A DNA stretch of 64,000 bases from Bacteroides sp. GM023 (GTDB lineage: Bacteria > Bacteroidota > Bacteroidia > Bacteroidales > Bacteroidaceae): NCBI RefSeq assembly GCF_014750685.1, contig NZ_JAAXGE010000007.1, positions 1-64,000 of the forward strand, read 5' to 3'. A program made the position numbers and the translations under genes. The notes under the pieces were generated by a model. It was not told the origin of the DNA. It saw nothing but the letters and a program-made list of their open reading frames with translations, and ran no database searches. Shown one piece after another: positions 40,254-48,807 of this stretch. Position 1 is the stretch's first letter. Each line of letters starts with the position of its first letter.

Positions 40254-40685
40254 ATGAATATTCAAGTTATCAATAAATCGAAGCATCCGCTTCCGGCTTA
40301 CGCCACCGAATTGTCTGCAGGAATGGATATCCGTGCTAATCTTTCTGAACCTATCACACTGGAGCCACTACAACGTTGCCTGGTACCGACAGGATTATAT
40401 ATTGCTCTCCCGAAGGGATTTGAAGCACAAATCCGTCCTCGTAGCGGCTTGGCTATCAAGAAGGGTATTTCCGTACTTAATTCTCCGGGAACGATTGACG
40501 CGGATTACCGGGGAGAAATCTGCATTATCTTAGTCAATCTTTCATCTGAGGCTTTTGTGATTGAAGATGGAGAACGTATTGCCCAAATGGTGATAGCAAA
40601 GCATGAGCAACCAACATGGCAGGAAGTGGAAGTGTTGGATGACACAGAACGGGGAGCCGGTGGCTTCGGTCATACCGGAGTATGA
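40254..40685 (+). CDS. dut: Deoxyuridine 5'-triphosphate nucleotidohydrolase
   Basis: Trimeric dUTPase: converts dUTP to dUMP and pyrophosphate, keeping uracil out of DNA and feeding dTMP synthesis. The 143 residues from MNIQVINKSKHPLPAYAT contain all five motifs: AGMDIRANL, PRSGLAIKKGI, NSPGTIDADYRGEI, ERIAQMVI and the C-terminal RGAGGFGHTG. The upstream in-frame start at 40146 is rejected because family proteins begin here. It leads a four-gene run with a TPR lipoprotein, a DUF4292 lipoprotein and an EnvC-like factor. Confidence 0.96.
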   Translation: MNIQVINKSKHPLPAYATELSAGMDIRANLSEPITLEPLQRCLVPTGLYIALPKGFEAQIRPRSGLAIKKGISVLNSPGTIDADYRGEICIILVNLSSEAFVIEDGERIAQMVIAKHEQPTWQEVEVLDDTERGAGGFGHTGV

Positions 40686-40710
40686 TGAATGCTTAAATCA
40701 AGAAAATAAA

Positions 40711-42480
40711 ATGAAGATAAAAATAGGATGGCTGCTGGTCGCAGTTTGGGTGCTGACCTCATGCGGAACGACACGTACAGGACGTACGGCGAAGTCCGCG
40801 ACAGGTGAGGGAGTTTCTTTCCTTCCACAGATACAGGTGACTGCCGAGCAACAGCGCAAGTATGACTACTTCTTTCTGGAAGCCATGCGGATGAAGGAAA
40901 AGAAAGAATATGATGCAGCTTTTGGCTTGTTGCAGCATTGTCTGGATATTAACCCAAGTGCTTCATCTGCGCTTTACGAGGTTTCCCAGTATTATATGTT
41001 TCTCCGCCAGGTGCCGCAAGGCCAGGCAGCTTTGGAGAAAGCGGTAGCTTATGCTCCCGACAATTTCTGGTATAGTCAGGGATTAGTTAACTTATATCAG
41101 CAACAGAATGAGCTGGATAAGGCAGTGACTTTGCTCGAAAGCATGGTTACCCGTTTTCCGGCGAAACAAGACCCATTGTTCAGCCTGCTTGATATTTACG
41201 GTCGTCAGGAGAAGTATAATGAGGTGATTTCCACATTGAACCGTTTGGAGAAACGGCTGGGCAAGAATGAACAGTTATCTATGGAGAAATTCCGTATTTA
41301 TCTTCAGATGAAAGATGATAAGAAAGCGTTTCAGGAAATCGAGAGCCTGGTGCAGGAATATCCGATGGATATGCGCTATCAGGTAATTCTGGGCGATGTG
41401 TATCTTCAAAATGGAAAGAAGCAGGAAGCATATGAAGCGTATCAGAAAGTACTGGTGGTAGAGCCGGACAATCCGATGGCTCTTTTCTCGATGGCTTCTT
41501 ATTATGAACAGACCGGGCAAAAAGAACTGTATCAGCAACAGTTGGATACACTGCTGTTGAACAAGAAGGTGACTCCTGACACGAAAATCACTGTCATGCG
41601 TCAGATAATTGTGGAAAACGAACAGTCAACGGCTAAAGACAGCACACAAGTGATTGCTTTGTTTGACCGGATGATGAAGCAGGACCAGGATGACCCGCAA
41701 GTTCCGATGCTTTATGCGCAGTATCTGCTGTCGAAGAATATGGAGCAGGAAGCTGTCCCTGTCCTAGAACAAGTGGTTGATTTGGACCCGACTAACAAGG
41801 CTGCCCGCTTGATGCTAGTTGATGCTGCCAGGAAAAAAGAGGATTACAAGCAAATAATAAAAGTCTGCGAGCCAGGTATCGAAGCTACCCCGGATGCTTT
41901 GCCCCTTTATTATTACCTGGCTATTGCCTATCATCAGGCTGAACAAACGGATAGTGTATTAAGTGTTTGTAACAGGGCGCTGGAACATATCACACCCGAT
42001 ACACGAAAAGAAGTTATTTCGGATTTTTACTCGATAATGGGTGACATTTATCATACGAAGAAACAGATGTCGGAAGCCTATGCTGCCTATGATTCAGCTT
42101 TAGTGTACAATCCTTCCAATATCGGCGCATTGAATAATTATGCTTATTACCTGTCGGTAGAACGACGTGATTTGGATAAGGCGGAAGAAATGAGTTATAA
42201 GACCGTAAAGGCTGAACCCAATAATTCGACTTATCTCGACACTTATGCTTGGATTCTTTTTGAAAAAGGAAATTATGCTGAGGCACGTATTTATATTGAT
42301 AATGCGATGAAGAGTGACGGAGAGAAAAGTGATGTGATTGTGGAGCATTGCGGAGATATTTACTTTATGACCGGCGATGTGGAAGGTGCGCTGAAATACT
42401 GGAAACAGGCGTTGGAAATGGGTAGTGAGTCGAAAACATTGAAACAGAAAATAGAAAAGAAGAAATATATTGCAGAATGA
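40711..42480 (+). CDS. TPR lipoprotein
   Basis: The 589 residues from MKIKIGWLLVAVWVLTSC carry a lipoprotein signal (Cys17). About a dozen tetratricopeptide repeats run to the C-terminus (YDYFFLEAMRMKEKKEYDAAF, ALYEVSQYYMFL, LLDIYGRQEKYNEVISTL, GDVYLQNGKKQEAYEAY). It has no catalytic motif. TPR arrays bind partner proteins, so an envelope assembly or scaffold role is likely. It lies 25 bp after dut and overlaps the DUF4292 gene by 4 bp; the dut-TPR-DUF4292-EnvC order suggests a shared cell-envelope function. Confidence 0.85.
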   Translation: MKIKIGWLLVAVWVLTSCGTTRTGRTAKSATGEGVSFLPQIQVTAEQQRKYDYFFLEAMRMKEKKEYDAAFGLLQHCLDINPSASSALYEVSQYYMFLRQVPQGQAALEKAVAYAPDNFWYSQGLVNLYQQQNELDKAVTLLESMVTRFPAKQDPLFSLLDIYGRQEKYNEVISTLNRLEKRLGKNEQLSMEKFRIYLQMKDDKKAFQEIESLVQEYPMDMRYQVILGDVYLQNGKKQEAYEAYQKVLVVEPDNPMALFSMASYYEQTGQKELYQQQLDTLLLNKKVTPDTKITVMRQIIVENEQSTAKDSTQVIALFDRMMKQDQDDPQVPMLYAQYLLSKNMEQEAVPVLEQVVDLDPTNKAARLMLVDAARKKEDYKQIIKVCEPGIEATPDALPLYYYLAIAYHQAEQTDSVLSVCNRALEHITPDTRKEVISDFYSIMGDIYHTKKQMSEAYAAYDSALVYNPSNIGALNNYAYYLSVERRDLDKAEEMSYKTVKAEPNNSTYLDTYAWILFEKGNYAEARIYIDNAMKSDGEKSDVIVEHCGDIYFMTGDVEGALKYWKQALEMGSESKTLKQKIEKKKYIAE

Positions 42481-43043
42481 AAAGGTTCGTTTATCTATTG
42501 TTGGTTGTAGTCGTGTTGGCTGGTTGTAAGAGTTCAAAGCGTTTGGCGACTTCAGAAACAAAGGCTCCTGTATCCAGTTATCTGACTTCCAAACTTCAAC
42601 TGACTATTCCCAACAAAAAGGGGGGAAGTATGTCCGTAGGGGGAACTATGAAGATGAAAACTCATGAACGGGTACAAGTCTCCTTGTTGATGCCTATTCT
42701 GCGTACGGAAGTGGCTCGTATCGAAATCACCCCCGATGAAGTATTGTTGGTAGACCGGATGAACAGGAGATTTGTCCGTGCGACCAAAGAAGAATTGAAA
42801 GGTATGTTACCGAAGAACGCGGAGTTCTCCCGTTTGGAAAAGATATTGATGGATGCATCCCTGCCCGGTGGAAAAACAGAATTGACGGGAAAAGATGTAG
42901 GAATCCCCTCAATGGACAAAGCGAAAGTGCAACTTTATGAGTTTTCCACGAAAGAATTTTCCATGACTCCTACGGAACTTACTGCTAAATACAGGCAAGT
43001 TCCTTTGGAAGAATTAGTAAAAATGCTGACGGCCTTGTTATGA
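42477..43043 (+). CDS. DUF4292 lipoprotein (LolB-like fold)
   Basis: The 188 residues have a lipoprotein signal (LAGC, Cys17) and match the DUF4292 pattern (SSYLTSKLQLTIPNKKGGSMSVGGTMKMKTHERVQVSLLMPILRTEVARIEITPDEVLLVDRMNR spread over about 34-100). The half-barrel repeat resembles LolB/LppX-type lipid carriers. It overlaps the preceding TPR gene and the following EnvC-like gene by 4 bp each, so all three are translationally coupled. Transport of a hydrophobic cargo in the periplasm is the inferred role. Confidence 0.75.
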   Translation: MKRFVYLLLVVVVLAGCKSSKRLATSETKAPVSSYLTSKLQLTIPNKKGGSMSVGGTMKMKTHERVQVSLLMPILRTEVARIEITPDEVLLVDRMNRRFVRATKEELKGMLPKNAEFSRLEKILMDASLPGGKTELTGKDVGIPSMDKAKVQLYEFSTKEFSMTPTELTAKYRQVPLEELVKMLTALL

Positions 43044-44344
43044 TGAAACGCTTCTTTGTTATTCTTATCAGTTGCCTGTGGTTGGCAGTTCCACTTTTCG
43101 CTCAGTCGAATAAGTTGATTCGAGAGTTGGAAAGCAAGCGCGGTGCCCTGCAAAAGCAGATTGCCGAGTCGGAATCTATATTGAAGGATACAAAGAAGGA
43201 TGTAGGCAGCCAACTGAATAGCCTGGCTGCATTGACCGGACAGATTGAGGAACGGAAACGTTATATTTTGGCTATAAACAATGATGTGGATGCCATTGAA
43301 CGTGAGCTAAACTCCTTGGAACGCCAGTTGCGGACACTGGAGAAGGACTTGAAAGACAAGAAGAAGAAATATGAAGCCTCTGTCCAATATCTGTATAAGA
43401 ATAAATCAATAGAAGAAAAATTAATGTTCATCTTCTCAGCCAAGAATCTGGGACAGACATACCGCCGTATGCGTTATGTACGTGAATATGCCACTTACCA
43501 ACGTTTGCAAGGGGAGGAAATCCTGAAGAAGCAAGAACAGATACGCAAGAAAAAAGCCGAACGTCAACAGGTGAAAGCTGCCAAGGAGAATCTGCTGAAA
43601 GAGCGTGAAGGCGAAAAGGCGAAACTGGAAGCTCAGGAAAAAGAAAAGCGTACCTTAGTAGCCAATCTGCAAAAGAAACAGAAGGGGTTGCAAAATGAAA
43701 TCAATAAGAAGCGCAGAGAGGCAAACCAACTGAATGCACGTATTGATAAGCTGATTAATGAAGAAATAGAACGTGCCCGCAAGCGTGCACAAGAGGAAGC
43801 CCGCCGGGAAGCGGCTGCACGTAAAAAGACAGAAGGTAAAGAAGGCCAGTCTTCTTCCGGCACAGGAACGGCTGAAAAATCAAAACCTTTGGAAGCGTAT
43901 ACCATGAGCAAAGCAGACCGGGAACTATCCGGTAACTTTGCCGCCAACCGTGGAAAACTTCCCATGCCTATTTCCGGTGCTTATATTATCACCAGCCATT
44001 ACGGACAATATGCAGTAGAAGGTTTGCGCAATGTGAAGTTAGATAATAAGGGGATAGATATTCAGGGAAAACCGGGCGCACAGGCACGTGCCATCTTTGA
44101 TGGTAAAGTAGCAGCCGTATTCCAGTTAAACGGATTATTCAATGTACTTATCCGTCACGGTAACTACATTTCCGTTTATTGCAATCTTTCTTCCGCTTCA
44201 GTCAAAATCGGTGATTCGGTGAAGACGAAGCAATCCATCGGACAAGTCTTTTCTGACGGAACGGATAATGGACGAACGGTGCTGCATTTCCAGTTGCGGA
44301 GAGAGAAAGAAAAGCTGAATCCGGAGCCTTGGCTCAATCGATAG
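43040..44344 (+). CDS. EnvC-like murein hydrolase activator (degenerate M23)
   Basis: The 434 residues have a signal peptide (about 1-22), a very long coiled coil (about 25-275, Lys/Glu/Arg-rich), and a C-terminal LytM/M23 domain (about 310-434: GAYIITSHYG, then GIDIQGKPGAQARAIFDGKVAAVF, then HGNYISVYCNL and TVLHFQLRREKEKLNPEPWL). The zinc ligands of active M23 peptidases are missing: the first His-x-x-x-Asp is NKGID and the HxH pair is reduced to one His. That is the EnvC arrangement, which activates amidases rather than cutting peptidoglycan. It overlaps the DUF4292 gene. Confidence 0.85.
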   Translation: MMKRFFVILISCLWLAVPLFAQSNKLIRELESKRGALQKQIAESESILKDTKKDVGSQLNSLAALTGQIEERKRYILAINNDVDAIERELNSLERQLRTLEKDLKDKKKKYEASVQYLYKNKSIEEKLMFIFSAKNLGQTYRRMRYVREYATYQRLQGEEILKKQEQIRKKKAERQQVKAAKENLLKEREGEKAKLEAQEKEKRTLVANLQKKQKGLQNEINKKRREANQLNARIDKLINEEIERARKRAQEEARREAAARKKTEGKEGQSSSGTGTAEKSKPLEAYTMSKADRELSGNFAANRGKLPMPISGAYIITSHYGQYAVEGLRNVKLDNKGIDIQGKPGAQARAIFDGKVAAVFQLNGLFNVLIRHGNYISVYCNLSSASVKIGDSVKTKQSIGQVFSDGTDNGRTVLHFQLRREKEKLNPEPWLNR

Positions 44345-44389
44345 CTAATCTTGAGTCAACCGATAATAATATAAAAAACACGCGCAAGA

Positions 44390-47300
44390 ATGAAGTTAAC
44401 TAAAATACTAATATGCTTATTGACCTTTTGGGTCGGAACACTGTCCGCATCTCCCTATTTCTCATTCAAGAAATATCAGGTAGAAGACGGCTTGTCGCAT
44501 AATACGGTGTGGTGTGCTCTTCAGGATAGTTATGGCTTTATTTGGCTGGGTACCAGTGACGGACTGAATCGTTATGATGGAAGCGGAAATAAAGTGTATC
44601 GGAATGCGCTGAATAATAAGTTCTCATTAGAAAATAATTTTGTAGAAGCCTTGATAGAGGTGGATCAGGATATATGGGTAGGGACGAATGCCGGAATCTA
44701 TATTTACGATCGTGCTACTGACAGTTTCTCATATTTCGACAAGACAACCCGCTATGGCGTATATATTAGTAGTGAGATTAAGAAAATCATAAAGACACAG
44801 AACGGCCTTCTTTGGATTGCCACTTTAGGGCAAGGCTTCTTTATTTATGACCCGAAGATAGGTGTACTCACACAGAATAGTGTCCAGACTTCTTTTGTTT
44901 GGGATATCTGTCAAAGTAGTGACCAGAAGAAAATCTATATATCTTCCTTACAGGAAGGACTTCTATGTTTTGATGAAAATGGTAAATTTCTGCAATCATA
45001 TGAGATTTCATTAGAAAAGACCTCTTCGGATAGTTATAAAGTGAACTGTATCCGGAATATTGGAGGAGATATTTGGATTGGTGTCGGTAGCAATCTGTTA
45101 AGCCGTTTGGATGAAGAAACCGGGATCATCGAAAATCATAGTGGTGCAGCATTTAATTTTGGAGCTATCCGGTGTTTATTGGAATATGCAGAGAATGAGT
45201 TGTTGGTAGGGACGGATAATGGCCTTTATCTGTTTGACCGGTCTGCAAATACATTTCAGCGTGTAGATAATCCGGCCGACCCGAGAAGTTTGAGTGACCA
45301 GACTATCAATGGAATGATGTGGGATGCGGAAAATGCACTTTGGGTGTTGACCAGCTTAGGTGGGGCCAACTATATGTCCAAGCAGACCAAACGTTTCGAT
45401 TATTATTCACCCGCTTACCTGTCGGGAGTGTCGGGAGCAGGAGAAGTAGTCGCTCCCTTTTGCGAGAATAAAGAAGGAAATTTGTGGATTGGAACACAAA
45501 GTGGCTTGTATTTCTTTAATACGACTACCCGGGAACTTTCCCCTCACATAATAGGCGACCTGAAAAATCAGAAGTACGATATCCGTTCTTTAATGCTGGA
45601 CGGTGATCGTTTATGGATTGGAACATACGCAGGAGGAATACGAGTCCTGAATCTGAATACCGGGGCGGTAAAAGCATATACACATTCCCGTGGAATCCCC
45701 AATACGATTTGCAGTAATGACGTATTATGTATTTATAAGGGGCGGCAAGGACAAATCTATGTAGGTACGAGTTGGGGGCTATGCCGTTATAATCCCGATA
45801 CGGATAATTTCATGACTATTACAAGTGTCGGCTCGATGGTATCCGTAGTCGATATATACGAAGATATGTACAATAATCTTTGGATAGCCACTTCCAATAG
45901 CGGTGTGTTCTCTTACAATACGATAAATGCCCATTGGAAACATTATCAACATGAACGCGAAGACTCGACCACGATTACTAGTAATTCGGTCATTACTTTG
46001 TTTGAAGATATAAAAGGGACAATGTGGTTTGGTACGAATGGGGGCGGGTTGTGTTCTTTTGATTCCAAGACAAAAACATTCACGGATTTTGACCCGGATA
46101 ACACTTTATTGCCCAATAAAGTTATTTATTCTATTGAACAAGATCAGACCGGTGACTTTTGGATATCCACCAATGCCGGAATTTTAAAGATTAATCCTGT
46201 GACAAAAGGACATTTCCGGCAATTCACCATCAATGATGGTTTGCAGGGAAACCAGTTTATGGATCGTTCTTCTTTGAAATCTTCTGACGGAAGACTCTAT
46301 TTCGGAGGAATCAATGGCTTTAATGCTTTCTATCCCGAGCAGTTTGTAGATAATAAATACATCCCGCCGGTTTATGTGACCGATATCCGGTTCCCTTATC
46401 AGACTGATGAAGAAGAAGTGCGAAAGTTGCTTCATTTGGGCAAGCCGTTCTATATGGCCGATAAGATAACTCTGTCCTATGAAAATAATAGCTTCTCCAT
46501 CCGTTTTGTCGCTTTGAGTTTCGAAGACCCGGCAAGAAACCAGTACTCTTATATACTAAGAGGAGTAGACAAGGAATGGATTATGAATTCGGGAAATAAT
46601 ACAGCTTCCTATACCAACCTTCCTCCCGGTGAATATCAGTTTGAAGTGAGAGGCTCTAATAATGACCGCCAATGGAATGAGAAAACTACCACACTGACGG
46701 TAGTGATTACTCCCCCGTGGTGGCGTAGTACGTTTGCTTACGTCATTTATATTCTCTTGCTATTGGGCTGGATCGGCTGGCTGGCCTGGCGATGGAATCT
46801 TCGTGTGAAGCTCAAATATAAGCGCCGGATGGAGAAATATCAAATCACCAAGGAACAAGAAGTCTATAAATCAAAAATCAGCTTCTTTATCAATTTGGTG
46901 CATGAGATACGCACCCCGCTTAGCCTGATACGTCTTCCTTTGGAGAAACTACTGGAAAAAGAGCATGAAGGGAAAGATGGCAGATATCTGTCTGTGATAG
47001 ACAAAAACGTAAATTATCTGTTGGGAATTACCAATGAACTGCTCGATTTCCAAAAGATGGAAAGTGGCACATTACATTTGAATCTGAAAAATTGTGATAT
47101 CAAGGAACTCGTCAGTGATGTTTATAATCAATTTACAAGTCCCGCCGAATTAAAGGGAATTGACTTACAATTAACTTTACCCGAACAAGAACTGGTATCT
47201 GCGGTCGATAAAGAAAAACTGAGTAAAATACTTGTGAATTTGATGGGAAATGCCATTAAATATGCTCATGTTCGTATTGATTTGAAGTTAGTTGTTTCTG

Positions 47301-48394
47301 ATACGGGATACGAGATACAAGTGAACGATGATGGTGCCGGAATACCGGATGAAAAGAAACAAAAAATCTTTGAGGCTTTCTATCAGGTACCTGATGACAA
47401 AGTAGCTACTACTGTAGGTACAGGTCTCGGATTGGCTTTTGCGAAGTCTTTGGCTGAAGCACATCAAGGAGATTTGATTTTGAAAGATAATATAGGAGGA
47501 GGTTCTTCGTTCATCCTGTCTCTTCCGTTTGAAGGACGGAAAACAGAAGAGATTCAAGCTATGGTTGAAATACATTCGGAAGATGAAGTTTCCGCTGATA
47601 AGGAACCTTTTGAATTCTCGGGAAAGAAGTTTACTGTATTGCTGGTAGAAGATAATGTTGAACTATTGAATCTGACTCGTGAGTCCTTATCCGAATGGTT
47701 CCGTGTGTTGCGGGCGTCCAACGGATGCAAAGCCCTTGAAATACTAGCTCAAGAGAGTGTGGATGTCATAGTCAGTGATGTCATGATGCCCGAGATGGAC
47801 GGTTTGGAGCTGTGTAGTAAAGTTAAATCGGATATTGCCTATTCGCATATTCCGGTTATTTTATTGACAGCCAAGACTACTTTGGCCTCTAAGGTAGAAG
47901 GCTTTGAGTGCGGAGCAGATGTATATATTGAAAAACCGTTCTCTGTGAAGCAACTTTATATGCAAATTGTGAATTTGCTCAAACTGCGGCAGTCATTCCA
48001 TAAATTGATGGCAAGCTTGTCCGAAACTGCTGTTACTGCGACTACTTCCTCAGCAGAACTTGTGATGACTCAGAAAGACTGTGAGTTTATAGCAAAAATA
48101 CAAGCGGTAATTGCCGAACAACTGGGAGATGAGAATTTCTCAATTGATACGTTGGCCGAACAAATGTATATGAGCCGCTCTAATTTTTACCGGAAAATAA
48201 AAGCCCTTTCCGGTATGTCTCCCAATGATTATCTGAAAACACTTCGTATGAATAAAGCGGGTGAGTTGTTGAGGAGTGGCATTCAAATTTCTGAGGTGGC
48301 CGCACGAGTCGGTTTTACCTCCTCTTCCTATTTTGCCAAATGTTTTAAAGTACAGTATGGCGTTACTCCTAAAGAATATGCCGGCCAGTCATGA
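44390..48394 (+). CDS. Hybrid two-component system regulator (HTCS)
   Basis: The 1334 residues combine sensor and response regulator. In order: signal peptide (1-20), periplasmic two-propeller Reg_prop region (about 25-690), Y_Y_Y domain (about 700-770), membrane helix (about 780-800), HisKA with His838 in VHEIRTPLSL, HATPase (about 925-1045, GTGLGLAFAKS near 1010), receiver with Asp1130 in SDVMMPEMDG, and AraC-type DNA-binding domain (about 1240-1330). Such proteins sense an oligosaccharide or breakdown product in the periplasm and activate the neighbouring Sus-like genes, here those starting at 48808. It has its own terminator. Confidence 0.95.
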   Translation: MKLTKILICLLTFWVGTLSASPYFSFKKYQVEDGLSHNTVWCALQDSYGFIWLGTSDGLNRYDGSGNKVYRNALNNKFSLENNFVEALIEVDQDIWVGTNAGIYIYDRATDSFSYFDKTTRYGVYISSEIKKIIKTQNGLLWIATLGQGFFIYDPKIGVLTQNSVQTSFVWDICQSSDQKKIYISSLQEGLLCFDENGKFLQSYEISLEKTSSDSYKVNCIRNIGGDIWIGVGSNLLSRLDEETGIIENHSGAAFNFGAIRCLLEYAENELLVGTDNGLYLFDRSANTFQRVDNPADPRSLSDQTINGMMWDAENALWVLTSLGGANYMSKQTKRFDYYSPAYLSGVSGAGEVVAPFCENKEGNLWIGTQSGLYFFNTTTRELSPHIIGDLKNQKYDIRSLMLDGDRLWIGTYAGGIRVLNLNTGAVKAYTHSRGIPNTICSNDVLCIYKGRQGQIYVGTSWGLCRYNPDTDNFMTITSVGSMVSVVDIYEDMYNNLWIATSNSGVFSYNTINAHWKHYQHEREDSTTITSNSVITLFEDIKGTMWFGTNGGGLCSFDSKTKTFTDFDPDNTLLPNKVIYSIEQDQTGDFWISTNAGILKINPVTKGHFRQFTINDGLQGNQFMDRSSLKSSDGRLYFGGINGFNAFYPEQFVDNKYIPPVYVTDIRFPYQTDEEEVRKLLHLGKPFYMADKITLSYENNSFSIRFVALSFEDPARNQYSYILRGVDKEWIMNSGNNTASYTNLPPGEYQFEVRGSNNDRQWNEKTTTLTVVITPPWWRSTFAYVIYILLLLGWIGWLAWRWNLRVKLKYKRRMEKYQITKEQEVYKSKISFFINLVHEIRTPLSLIRLPLEKLLEKEHEGKDGRYLSVIDKNVNYLLGITNELLDFQKMESGTLHLNLKNCDIKELVSDVYNQFTSPAELKGIDLQLTLPEQELVSAVDKEKLSKILVNLMGNAIKYAHVRIDLKLVVSDTGYEIQVNDDGAGIPDEKKQKIFEAFYQVPDDKVATTVGTGLGLAFAKSLAEAHQGDLILKDNIGGGSSFILSLPFEGRKTEEIQAMVEIHSEDEVSADKEPFEFSGKKFTVLLVEDNVELLNLTRESLSEWFRVLRASNGCKALEILAQESVDVIVSDVMMPEMDGLELCSKVKSDIAYSHIPVILLTAKTTLASKVEGFECGADVYIEKPFSVKQLYMQIVNLLKLRQSFHKLMASLSETAVTATTSSAELVMTQKDCEFIAKIQAVIAEQLGDENFSIDTLAEQMYMSRSNFYRKIKALSGMSPNDYLKTLRMNKAGELLRSGIQISEVAARVGFTSSSYFAKCFKVQYGVTPKEYAGQS

Positions 48395-48503
48395 TGTAAA
48401 CCTTTCGTCTCATTCTATCTTGAAACGGAAGGTTATGATAAATACTGGTCATAAATAAGTAAATCCTCTTCAGAACCTTTCAGAAGGCTATCTCCCTATG
48501 CTC

Positions 48504-48538
48504 AAAATCTGCTCTTAATTGAAAAAAGAGCAGATTTT
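48504..48538 (+). terminator. Terminator of the HTCS gene
   Basis: A perfect 13-bp inverted repeat (AAAATCTGCTCTT at 48504-48516 with its complement at 48526-48538) has a 9-nt loop. It lies 110 bp after the HTCS stop and separates the regulator from the Sus-like operon. Confidence 0.75.
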
Positions 48539-48807
48539 GTCCTTTCTTGAACATAGATTTTCCCAATTTTTATTATCAATTCTGTTATTTTGTGTCGTTA
48601 CACAAACGATGGTATATAAATAGGTATTACACAGTACTGATTGCAATATATAATAAGGTATTAACTGAAGGGTATGAAAAATAACTGTTTCAAAGGTATT
48701 GTAAAGATAATAATAATGTAAGGTAAACGGTAGGTTTGTTTTTGTAAGGGTAGAAAAGATTGGTGGACGGATAACCTTGAATTTGTAAAGAACTAAAATA
48801 AATATTT
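48539..48807 (+). promoter_or_regulatory. Regulatory region of the Sus-like operon
   Basis: This 269-bp non-coding stretch contains an inverted repeat TTGTGT-CGTT-ACACAA (48590-48605) and three AGGTATT words (48622, 48656 and 48694), candidate HTCS sites. A weak -7 (TGAATTTG, 48778-48785) lies 23 bp before the first gene; no clear -33 is seen, as expected for an activator-dependent promoter. Confidence 0.45.

Noticed and set aside
43040..44344. Active M23 peptidoglycan endopeptidase
   Set aside because: Zinc-ligand residues are missing, so an EnvC-like activator is the better call.
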